From positions 248,001 to 312,000 of the forward strand of contig NZ_LGUI01000011.1 in NCBI RefSeq assembly GCF_002891295.1: a DNA stretch of 64,000 nucleotides, given 5' to 3'. Under the pieces are notes generated by a model. The model did no database searches and was not told where the DNA came from. It saw only the letters and a list, made by a program, of their open reading frames with translations. The DNA is from Streptomyces eurocidicus. GTDB lineage: Bacteria > Actinomycetota > Actinomycetes > Streptomycetales > Streptomycetaceae. The stretch's first letter is position 1. The number at the start of each line of letters is the position of its first letter. Shown one piece after another: positions 8,878-16,026 of the stretch. The translations under genes were made by a program, and so were the position numbers.

Positions 8878-9738
8878 TTACCCCCGCCGATACGGCGCCA
8901 GCAACCCGTCCCACCCCCGCCGCAACCCCCCGTACTCCTCCTCGCACACCGACGCCCGCTCCTTCGTCAGCACCTCGCCGTCGATGAGGTCGTCGTCCGA
9001 GGCCGCGTCGCCGTCCGAGAACTCCGCCCGTGCCGCCCCGTACAGATAGCAGCGGTAGTTCGCCGCCCGGGTCGCGTCCGGTGGGTGTTCCGCGCCCAGC
9101 TCGACGTCCTCGGGGCGGGACTCCCGGGCGTACTGCGCGTAGTTGTCGGCGGCGGCCAGCACCGCCTTGCGGCCCTCCGGGCCTCGGGGTATCAGCCGGT
9201 AGGCGGCGAACTGGTCGGCGACGTCCTCCTCGCGCCCCGTGGGCGCGAGCTTCAGCGTGTCCACGAGCGCGTGGGCGACCTCGTGGTAGAGCGTCTCGGT
9301 GATCACTCCGGCCGTGCGGCCGGCCGGGTCGGGGTCGTGCGCGCTCTCGAACATGGCGCGGACCTCGGCGACGTAGGAATAGCAGAGGGCGATGCGCCGG
9401 GTCTCCGGGTCGTACTCGGGGACGTCGCCCTTCTCGCAGGAGCGGCCGGCGATCGTGATCGGCTTCGGCAGGCGGAACGCCCCGCCGACGTCCTCGGCGA
9501 CCTTCTCGGCGGGCCGGCGGTCGCGCAGGAAGTCGCGCTCGGCGGCGCCGCCCCGGGCCGGTGCCTCGTAGATCACGGACAGGCCGCCGCTTGTGGGGGA
9601 CGCGGCGGCCTGCGACCGCGTGCCGCCGCATGCCGTCGCCAGGGCGACACACGCCCCGGCCGCCAGGGCGACGCGGGCGCGCCGCCCGAGGCCGGGCGTG
9701 CGGGGGCGAGCCCCGGCATGATGCAGCATGGACAACAC
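8878..9738 (-). CDS. DUF4344-type metallopeptidase-like lipoprotein
   Basis: 286 residues. The N-terminus has a short basic region, a hydrophobic stretch (ARVALAAGACVALATAC) and a Cys followed by Gly-Gly that fits a lipobox, so it should be anchored outside the membrane. The zinc-type motif HEVAH lies in ETLYHEVAHALVDTLKLAP, followed by EEDVADQFAAYRL, whose Glu/Asp residues could supply a third ligand. I associate this pattern with DUF4344 proteins. ATG 9729 is an alternative start. It converges with the TPR gene. Peptidase activity is inferred from the motif only. Confidence 0.75.
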   Translation of the reverse strand: MLSMLHHAGARPRTPGLGRRARVALAAGACVALATACGGTRSQAAASPTSGGLSVIYEAPARGGAAERDFLRDRRPAEKVAEDVGGAFRLPKPITIAGRSCEKGDVPEYDPETRRIALCYSYVAEVRAMFESAHDPDPAGRTAGVITETLYHEVAHALVDTLKLAPTGREEDVADQFAAYRLIPRGPEGRKAVLAAADNYAQYARESRPEDVELGAEHPPDATRAANYRCYLYGAARAEFSDGDAASDDDLIDGEVLTKERASVCEEEYGGLRRGWDGLLAPYRRG

Positions 9739-9941
9739 TCTGCCGGGTGACGCGCCGGAGCGGAATCCGTCGCGGGTCCAAGGTCACCCCCGCCGGTCGG
9801 CGGGGGTCGCCCGGCCATGGACAGGTCACCGGGTGGAGCGTCCGGCTCCGTTCTGCTGCTTTCATCGGTCGGTACGGCAAGCTGGAAGATCGCCGGGGCG
9901 GCGGTGGACGGCCCCGGCGGTACAGGAAGAGGGAGCGGTCG

Positions 9942-10607
9942 GTGATCCGTGTTGCGGTGGTGGACGACGAGCAGCTCGTCCGGTCCGGGCTGCGGATGAT
10001 CCTGGGCACGGCCCCGGACATCGAGGTCGTCGCGGACTGCGGCGGGGGCGAGGCCGTGGCCACCGTGCGGGACGGCGCGCCGGACGTGGTCCTGCTGGAC
10101 ATCCGGATGCCGGACGTCGACGGCCTGACCGTGCTGCGCGCGCTGCGGGAGCTGCCGCACCCCCCGGCCGTGGCCATGCTGACGACCTTCGACGCCAATG
10201 AGTACCTCGCCGCGGCGCTGCGCTCCGGCGCCACCGGCTTCCTGCTGAAGGACACCGATCCGGAGCAGCTCGTCCAGGCCGTACGGACCCTCGCGGTCGG
10301 CGGCAGCGTCCTGGACCCGGGGGTGACTCGGGCCGTCATCGGCGGCTATCTGGCCGCCGAGGCCGAGTCCACGGCGGCCGCGGCGGTGGCCGGGCTGACC
10401 CCGCGCGAGCGCGAGGTGCTCACCCACCTCGGGGCGGGGCTGGCCAATCCGCAGATCGCCGAGCGGATGGGGCTCGCGCCCAGCACGGTCAAGGATCACG
10501 TACGGGCCGTCCTCGGCAAGCTGGGCGGTCTGAACCGGGTGCAGGCCGCGATCGTCGCCGACCGGGCCGGGCTGGTCACGGACCCGCCCGGGACGGGCAC
10601 CCCGTGA
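9942..10607 (+). CDS. NarL/LuxR-family two-component response regulator
   Basis: 221 residues from GTG 9942, which has GGGAG six bases upstream and makes the receiver domain begin normally (VIRVAVVDDEQLVRSG). The phospho-acceptor is Asp53 in VVLLDIRMPDVDG; the Thr of AMLTTF and the Lys of FLLKDT complete the receiver site. The C-terminal LuxR helix-turn-helix is LTPREREVLTHLGAGLANPQ to STVKDHVRAVLGKLG (about residues 148-205). Its stop overlaps the start of the kinase gene in a GTGA, so the pair is translationally coupled. Confidence 0.95.
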   Translation: MIRVAVVDDEQLVRSGLRMILGTAPDIEVVADCGGGEAVATVRDGAPDVVLLDIRMPDVDGLTVLRALRELPHPPAVAMLTTFDANEYLAAALRSGATGFLLKDTDPEQLVQAVRTLAVGGSVLDPGVTRAVIGGYLAAEAESTAAAAVAGLTPREREVLTHLGAGLANPQIAERMGLAPSTVKDHVRAVLGKLGGLNRVQAAIVADRAGLVTDPPGTGTP

Positions 10608-11728
10608 CCGCCGCGCTGCCGCTGCTGGTGCCCGTCCTGCTCGCGGTCGCCGACGCGCTGCTGGTCAACGGGCCGGGCATCGGGGTGGACCTGGGGGTGT
10701 CGCTGCTCGCCGCGGCGGCCCTGCTGCTGCGCCGCCGGTTCCCCGTCGCCGTCTTCCTGGTGACGCTGCCCGGCATCTACATCGGCTACGTCTGGTTCGC
10801 GCCGATGATCGCCCTCTACACCGTGGCCAGCCGGCGCCCCGGCCGGCGGCTGCCGATCGTCCTGGCCGTGCTGCTCGCGGCCGCGCACTTCGTGCCCTAT
10901 CCGCTCTCCGACCTCGTCCTGTCGGACCGCCGGGAAGTCGCCCTCCAGCTGCTCGACGCCTGTGTCACGGCCGCCACGCCCGTCGCCATCGGCCTGCTGA
11001 CCCGTACCCGCCGCGAACTGGCCGCCCGGCTGGACGAGCTGACGCGCAGCCGGGCCCGGGAGGACCGGCTGCTCTCCGAGCAGGTGCTGGCCACCGAGCG
11101 GGCCCGGCTCGCGCGCGAGATGCACGACGTCGTCGCCCACCAGGTGAGCCTGATCAGCCTGCAGGCCGGCGCCCTCCAGATCGCCACGCCGGACGCACAG
11201 GCGCGCGAGGGCGCCGGGAAGATCCGGGAGCTGTCGGTGCGCACCTTGGAGGAGCTGCGCCACATGGTCGGCATCCTGCGCAAGGCCGGTGCCGACACCG
11301 AGGAGCTCTCGCCCCAGCCGCGCCTGGCGGACCTGCCGAAGATGATCGAGCTGAGCGCGCTCGACGTGACGTACGAGAACACCTGCGATCCGGCGGTGGA
11401 GCGGCCGGAGGCCGTGCAGCGGGCGGCGTTCCGCACGGTGCAGGAGGCGCTGACCAACGCGCGCAAGCACGCTCCGGGCGCCCGGGTGCGGGTCACGGTG
11501 GCCGACGGCGGCGGGACGGGCGCGGACGGTGCGGCCGCGGGCGCCCTGCTGGTGGAGATCCGCAACGGTCCGGCGGACGCGGCGGCGGACGCTCCGGGGC
11601 TGCCGGGCGGCGGCCACGGCCTGGTGGGGCTGCGCGAGCGGGCCCAGAGCCTGGGCGGAACGCTGGAGGCGCACGGGACGCGGGACGGCGGCTTCGTCGT
11701 ACGGGCCGGGTTCCCTCGCGCGGGGTGA
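10604..11728 (+). CDS. Sensor histidine kinase (HisKA_3 type), partner of the LuxR regulator
   Basis: 374 residues from GTG 10604. About four membrane helices fill residues 1-130, beginning MTAALPLLVPVLLAVADALL. Then comes a short coiled segment and the HisKA_3 dimerisation region with the phosphorylated His in LAREMHDVVAHQVSLISLQA. The ATPase part has the N box QEALTNARKHAPG and a G-rich box GHGLVGLRERAQSLGG. There is no large extracellular sensor loop, so it may sense membrane state or a lipophilic signal (inference). No obvious target gene lies directly beside the pair. Confidence 0.93.
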   Translation: MTAALPLLVPVLLAVADALLVNGPGIGVDLGVSLLAAAALLLRRRFPVAVFLVTLPGIYIGYVWFAPMIALYTVASRRPGRRLPIVLAVLLAAAHFVPYPLSDLVLSDRREVALQLLDACVTAATPVAIGLLTRTRRELAARLDELTRSRAREDRLLSEQVLATERARLAREMHDVVAHQVSLISLQAGALQIATPDAQAREGAGKIRELSVRTLEELRHMVGILRKAGADTEELSPQPRLADLPKMIELSALDVTYENTCDPAVERPEAVQRAAFRTVQEALTNARKHAPGARVRVTVADGGGTGADGAAAGALLVEIRNGPADAAADAPGLPGGGHGLVGLRERAQSLGGTLEAHGTRDGGFVVRAGFPRAG

Positions 11729-11875
11729 GGGAGGGGCGGCGACAAGAAGGGCGGAAGGGGGCGGCCAGGCCGGCTCGGCGAGGTCCGGTGCGGCAGCGTC
11801 CCGAAGAGGCGCGGGGAACCGCGCGACCGGTCACGACAGGGCCGCGGCCGACTCGCCGGAGTTCCGGCGGAGCGC

Positions 11876-12259
11876 TCAGGCCGACAGCGGCTTGGTGCCC
11901 TCGTCCGTCTCATGGGTCGCCGTGGCCAGGTCGGGGTAGATCTCGAAGAGCCGGCGCACCCCGAGCGCCCCGAGCACCCTGTTGACGTGGGAGCCGTCCA
12001 CCGCGCCCTGTGCGGGCAGGATCAGCCTCAGCCGCCCCTGACAGGAGCGCATCAGCCGGCGGGCGGCGATCAGCACGCCCACGCCGCTGGAGTCGCAGAA
12101 CTGCACCTCGGCGAGGTCGAGCACCAGACTGCGGCGGCCCTCGGCGACCGCGTCGTGCACGCGTTGCCGGACGACCGGCGACGTCACCAGGTCCATCTCG
12201 CCGGAGACACGGAGAACAGCCCAGTCCCCGTGTGCGGCGTCCTTCACCTTCAACGTCAC
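11876..12259 (-). CDS. STAS-domain anti-sigma factor antagonist
   Basis: 127 residues forming one STAS domain: LRVSGEMDLVTSPVVRQRVH, then the phospho-acceptor loop VQFCDSSGVGVLIAARRLM. In SpoIIAA/RsbV relatives a Ser in this DSSG loop is phosphorylated by an anti-sigma kinase; the unphosphorylated form frees the sigma factor. No RsbW-like kinase gene is visible nearby. The sigma/anti-sigma pair upstream is of the zinc type and is not obviously its partner. The 440-bp gap upstream carries promoters for both directions. Confidence 0.9.
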   Translation of the reverse strand: MTLKVKDAAHGDWAVLRVSGEMDLVTSPVVRQRVHDAVAEGRRSLVLDLAEVQFCDSSGVGVLIAARRLMRSCQGRLRLILPAQGAVDGSHVNRVLGALGVRRLFEIYPDLATATHETDEGTKPLSA

Positions 12260-12699
12260 GCGCTCGAAGCCCCTTCGCTCGGTTCTCGTTCCCCGGAACG
12301 GACCCTTCCTGGGGTTGCGGCTGCCCGACCGCTCTGCCGTGAAACGCCGCGGCGTCAGCCGGCCCTCATCGAGCCTATGCCCAGCTCCAACCCTGAATCC
12401 TCCTGGATACGGTCACACACGCATAACACATCGGCACATTCGCGCACGTACGATCTATAACGATCGCTCAGTGGTGCGGTAAGTGACGACGGCAATACCA
12501 TCCGCAGCCGGTCACGGAGTCGGCTTTGCCGTAAAGATGTCTGCGCCGCCGGACCCGGCGACTACATTCGGGGAGTATGTGACGCTGGGCACAAGCACGT
12601 TCCATGGCTGGATGTGCCGCCCCGGTGCCAGAAGTGGTACGCAGGACGAAGTACGCGGCGCGAGCACGCGGGACGAGCACGCAGGAGGGGGCACCATCC
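12260..12699. other. Intergenic region between STAS and ECF sigma genes
   Basis: 440 bp between divergent genes. I see no convincing gene. It is less GC-rich than its surroundings around 12400-12480, with a TATAAC hexamer at 12456-12461 inside CGATCTATAACGATCG, a plausible -10 region for the sigma gene. No good -35 match was found. Confidence 0.4.
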
Positions 12700-13263
12700 A
12701 TGGCGACCGAGGCACCACCGCGCTGGGACCGCAAGATGCAGCAGCGGCTGGCGCACGGTGAGGCCGCGGCGCTCGGCGAGCTCTACGACCGCTTCGCCTC
12801 CCTGGTGCACACCCTCGCCCACCGTGTGCTCAGCGACGAGACGGCCGCCGACCGCGTGACCCGCGAGGTGTTCGGCTACGTCTGGGAGAACCCCGGCGCC
12901 TACGACCCGAAGCAGGGCTCCCTGCGCTCCTGGATCGCCGCCCTCACCCACCGTCAGGCGGTCGAGCGGCTGCGGCAGTCGCAGAGCGACGGCGAGAACA
13001 CCCCCGAGGAGATCGAGGAGCGGGTCCGCGAGGCGTCCGCCGCCGCCCGCGCCGACTACATCGTCACGTCCATGCCCGCCCCGCTGCGCGCCGCCCTGGA
13101 CCTGGCCTACTTACGCCGCCTCGACTACCGCCAGGCCGCGGTGGACCTGGGCGTCACCGAGGACGAGGCCCGCCGCCGGCTGCGCCTCGGGCTGCAGCTC
13201 CTGTCCACCGCGCACCACGCGCCCCGCGTGCCCTCGCCGCCCGCCCACGGAGGTGTCCGATGA
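12700..13263 (+). CDS. ECF RNA polymerase sigma factor (SigK-like), TTA-containing
   Basis: 187 residues from ATG 12700, preceded by GGAGGGG; upstream in-frame GTG/ATG codons give no family sequence. Region 2 is GELYDRFASLVHTLAHRVLS to YDPKQGSLRSWIAALTHRQA, the latter close to the SigK group. Region 4 is MPAPLRAALDLAYLRRLDYRQAAVD with VTEDEARRRLRLGLQLL. Codon 138 (13111-13113) is TTA, which in Streptomyces needs the bldA tRNA, so the factor is probably made late in development. The stop overlaps the next gene's ATG (ATGA), coupling sigma and anti-sigma synthesis. Confidence 0.9.
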   Translation: MATEAPPRWDRKMQQRLAHGEAAALGELYDRFASLVHTLAHRVLSDETAADRVTREVFGYVWENPGAYDPKQGSLRSWIAALTHRQAVERLRQSQSDGENTPEEIEERVREASAAARADYIVTSMPAPLRAALDLAYLRRLDYRQAAVDLGVTEDEARRRLRLGLQLLSTAHHAPRVPSPPAHGGVR

Positions 13264-14477
13264 GCGGCCCGGCCGGCCCGGAAGCCGCCCGCGTCCCGGA
13301 GCCCCCGGACGACGCGGCCGCACCGCCCACCGGGGACCACCCGGTTCCCCCCGCCCTGCCCGCACCGACCCACAAGGTGCTGAAGTCCCTGCTCGGCGCC
13401 TGGGCGCTGGCCGCCTGCTCCGCCGAGGAGACGACCGCCGTCGAGGAGCACCTCACCGACTGCGCCACCTGCGCCGACGAGGCCGTCCGGCTGCGGGACG
13501 CGGTCGCCCTGCTGCACCCGGAGGACAATCTGGACCTCGACCCCCGGCTGCGCTCCCGGGTGCTCTCCGCCTGTCTCGGCCGCCGCCCGGCCCGGGTCCC
13601 GGTGCCCGACTGGGTCGCGCCCTACGACGCCGAGACCGCCCGGCTCGACGCCCTGCTCCATGACATCGGCGAGGCGGAGTGGCGGGCGCCGGTGCGGCTG
13701 AAGTGGTTCGACGGCGAGCGCCCGGTGGCCCGGGACACCACCGCGGCCGCCGTGATCGGCCATCTCCTGGCGGTGGACGGCCTGCTCGCGGCCGTGCTCG
13801 GCCTGCCGGACCCGCTGGGCCCGCTCGCGACGGAGGGGGCCACGCCCACCGAGCGCACCGAGGCGTTCTGGGCCATGGCCGCCGACGGCCCCGCCGGGCA
13901 GCCGCCGGGCGCGGTGCACGGCGGCTGGCGCGAGCAGAGCCACGCGCTGACGAGGACCGCGTCCTTCGCCGGCGCCGAGGCGGCGGACCGGTCCGTTCCG
14001 TACGGCCCGGTCAGCCTGCCGCTCGCCGATTCCTTCGTCGACCGCGCCTTCGAGTGCTGGGTGCACGCCGTGGACATCGCCGACGCCATCGACTATCCGT
14101 ACGCCCCGCCGTCCGCGGGCCATCTGCACCGGATGGTCGACCTCGGGGCCCGGCTGCTGCCGGCCGCGATCGCGGACCGCCGCCGGGCCGGCCTCGCCCC
14201 GCCGCCGTACGCCCTGCTGCCGGTGGGCGTCCCGGGCCGCACGCTCCATCTGGAGGTGGAGGGCAGCGGAGGCGGCCACTGGTACATCCCGCTGGACTCC
14301 CCCGGAGCCACCACGTCCGCGGCGGAAACGGTTGCCCACGTCGCGCTCGACGCCGTCGAGTTCTGCCGGCTGGCGGCCGGGCACATACCGCCGGAGGAAG
14401 CGGCCGCGGGCCAGACGGGCGACCGCCAGGCGATCCGCGACGCGCTGTACGCGACGGCGTCCCTGTCGAGGCTCTGA
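13260..14477 (+). CDS. Zinc anti-sigma domain fused to mycothiol-dependent maleylpyruvate isomerase-like (MDMPI) domain
   Basis: 405 residues. After a Pro-rich tail, residues about 35-80 form a ZAS-type anti-sigma module: AACSAEE supplies a Cys and EEHLTDCATC gives the His-x3-Cys-x2-Cys set. From about residue 130 the protein is a DinB/MDMPI-like domain (TARLDALLHDIGEAEWRAPV, VIGHLLAVDGLLAAVLG, and ECWVHAVDIADAI with a metal-binding type WxHxxD). MDMPI enzymes use mycothiol. The fusion, coupled to the sigma gene, suggests an anti-sigma factor whose grip responds to thiol state or to a mycothiol-linked substrate (inference). No transmembrane segment is seen. Confidence 0.85.
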   Translation: MSGPAGPEAARVPEPPDDAAAPPTGDHPVPPALPAPTHKVLKSLLGAWALAACSAEETTAVEEHLTDCATCADEAVRLRDAVALLHPEDNLDLDPRLRSRVLSACLGRRPARVPVPDWVAPYDAETARLDALLHDIGEAEWRAPVRLKWFDGERPVARDTTAAAVIGHLLAVDGLLAAVLGLPDPLGPLATEGATPTERTEAFWAMAADGPAGQPPGAVHGGWREQSHALTRTASFAGAEAADRSVPYGPVSLPLADSFVDRAFECWVHAVDIADAIDYPYAPPSAGHLHRMVDLGARLLPAAIADRRRAGLAPPPYALLPVGVPGRTLHLEVEGSGGGHWYIPLDSPGATTSAAETVAHVALDAVEFCRLAAGHIPPEEAAAGQTGDRQAIRDALYATASLSRL

Positions 14478-14482
14478 GGGGC

Positions 14483-14512
14483 GGGGCGCACGGACCTCGG
14501 TCGGTGCGCCCC
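14483..14512. terminator. Terminator hairpin between anti-sigma gene and purU
   Basis: GGGGCGCAC (14483-14491) pairs perfectly with GTGCGCCCC (14504-14512) across a 12-base loop, in the 54-bp gap between two convergent genes. It can serve both directions. Confidence 0.7.
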
Positions 14513-14531
14513 GTACGCCCCCGTACGCCCG

Positions 14532-15398
14532 TCAGGCGAAGACGACCGTCCGGCGGCCGTTGAGGAGCACCCGGTGCTCGCTGTGCCACTTCACGGCGCG
14601 GGCGAGCGCCTGGCACTCCACGTCCCGGCCCACGGCGACCAGCTGGTCGGGCGTGACCTCATGGCCGACGCGCTCGACCTCCTGCTCGATGATCGGGCCC
14701 TCGTCGAGGTCGGCGGTCACATAGTGCGCGGTGGCACCGATCAGCTTCACACCGCGCGCGTGCGCCTGGTGGTAGGGGCGTGCGCCCTTGAAGCTCGGCA
14801 GGAAGGAGTGGTGGATGTTGATGATCCGCCCGGAGAGGACCTTGCACAGGTCGTCGGAGAGCACCTGCATATAGCGGGCGAGGACGACCAGCTCGACGTT
14901 CTCGGCCTGGACCAGCTCCAGGAGCTTCGCCTCCGACTCCGCCTTGGTCTCCTTCGTCACCGGGATGTGGTGGAAGGGCACCCCGTACGAGCCGACGAGC
15001 TCGGCGAAGTCGGTGTGGTTGGAGACGACCGCCGCGATCTCGACCGGCAGCGCGCCGATCCGCGAGCGGAACAGCAGGTCGTTGAGGCAGTGCCCGAACT
15101 TGGACACCATCAGGATGACGCGCATCTTCTCGTCGGCGCGGTGGATCTGCCAGTCCATCTGGAAGGAGTCGCCGATCGCCGCGAAGCTGGCCCGCAGCTT
15201 CTCCAGCGTGACCGGCGCGTCCGCGCCGAAGTGCACGCGCATGAAGAAGAGCCCGGTGTCGTGATCGCCGAACTGCTGGCTGTCCTCGATGTTGCACCCG
15301 GTCATGAAGAGGTAGCTGGACACCGCGTGCACGATGCCCTGCTTGTCCGGGCAGGAGAGGGTGAGGACGTACTGTTCGGGGGCTTGCGAGGCGCTCAT
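14532..15398 (-). CDS. purU: Formyltetrahydrofolate deformylase
   Basis: 288 residues from ATG 15398. PurU hydrolyses 10-formyl-THF to formate and THF, supplying formate and balancing one-carbon units. An N-terminal ACT domain (YVLTLSCPDKQGIVHAVSSY to about residue 85) precedes the formyltransferase-fold catalytic part (MRVILMVSKFGHCLNDLLFR). The catalytic region holds IINIHHSFLPSFKGARPYHQ with the key His, and the Asp of VTADLDEGPI. An in-frame upstream ATG at 15416 adds six residues that are unlike the family. Confidence 0.96.
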   Translation of the reverse strand: MSASQAPEQYVLTLSCPDKQGIVHAVSSYLFMTGCNIEDSQQFGDHDTGLFFMRVHFGADAPVTLEKLRASFAAIGDSFQMDWQIHRADEKMRVILMVSKFGHCLNDLLFRSRIGALPVEIAAVVSNHTDFAELVGSYGVPFHHIPVTKETKAESEAKLLELVQAENVELVVLARYMQVLSDDLCKVLSGRIINIHHSFLPSFKGARPYHQAHARGVKLIGATAHYVTADLDEGPIIEQEVERVGHEVTPDQLVAVGRDVECQALARAVKWHSEHRVLLNGRRTVVFA

Positions 15399-15455
15399 AG
15401 CCCAATAGCGTCGCACACCCGCAAGGCCCCTCGGGACCGCGCGGCCCCGGCCGGG

Positions 15456-15950
15456 TCAGCGCACGGCCGTCAGCCCGGCCAGTATGCCCAGCGAGCGCGG
15501 GGGCACGTCCGGGTCGTCGCCGTCGCCCGCCGCCAGCCGAACGTGTGCCTCGCGAGCGGCGCGCACCGCCTCCGGCCAGCCGTGGTGCTCCAGATACGCC
15601 GAGACCGGGGCGTCGGCCCCGACCTGGTGCATGATCCGCAGCACCCGGAGCACGGCGACGTCGACCAGCGCGGCCTCGCCCGAGTCCCGGAAGATCGTGC
15701 CGACGTACTTCTCGGCCGACCAGTTGTCCAGCCAGGTGTCCTCGACCAGCCGGTACACGGCGTCGGTCACGTCCCCGAAGCCCTCACGGCCCGCGAGCCA
15801 GCACTCCTGCTGGAAGACCGGGTCCGAGAGCATGTGCAGCGCGGAGCGTACGTTCGCACGCCAGCGCCACCACGGCATGTCATTGAGCGGCATACCGTCC
15901 ATGGTGGTCGAGCGGCGGCCGCGACGGGAAGACTTCTCTGAACCCTGCAC
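15456..15950 (-). CDS. Conserved Streptomyces hypothetical protein
   Basis: 164 residues from GTG 15950, or 148 from ATG 15902; neither has a strong ribosome site. The body (MPWWRWRANVRSALHMLSDP, WLAGREGFGDVTDAVYRLVE, DNWSAEKYVGTIFRDSGEAA) looks like a soluble helical protein I remember as widely conserved in Streptomyces without assigned function. No signal peptide or membrane segment is seen. It sits between purU and the QYLPP-repeat gene on the same strand. Confidence 0.75.
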   Translation of the reverse strand: MQGSEKSSRRGRRSTTMDGMPLNDMPWWRWRANVRSALHMLSDPVFQQECWLAGREGFGDVTDAVYRLVEDTWLDNWSAEKYVGTIFRDSGEAALVDVAVLRVLRIMHQVGADAPVSAYLEHHGWPEAVRAAREAHVRLAAGDGDDPDVPPRSLGILAGLTAVR

Positions 15951-16026
15951 AGCAATCGATCGTACGTTCCCGCCCGGCGGGGGTCATGACCCCCCTTCGA
16001 GATCACCGACCGTGACCGGCCTACGA

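Noticed and set aside
9561..9941. Long N-terminal extension of the response regulator
   Set aside because: The added residues are Arg/Pro-rich, overlap the opposite-strand lipoprotein gene, and the GTG at 9942 has a proper ribosome site at the start of the receiver domain.
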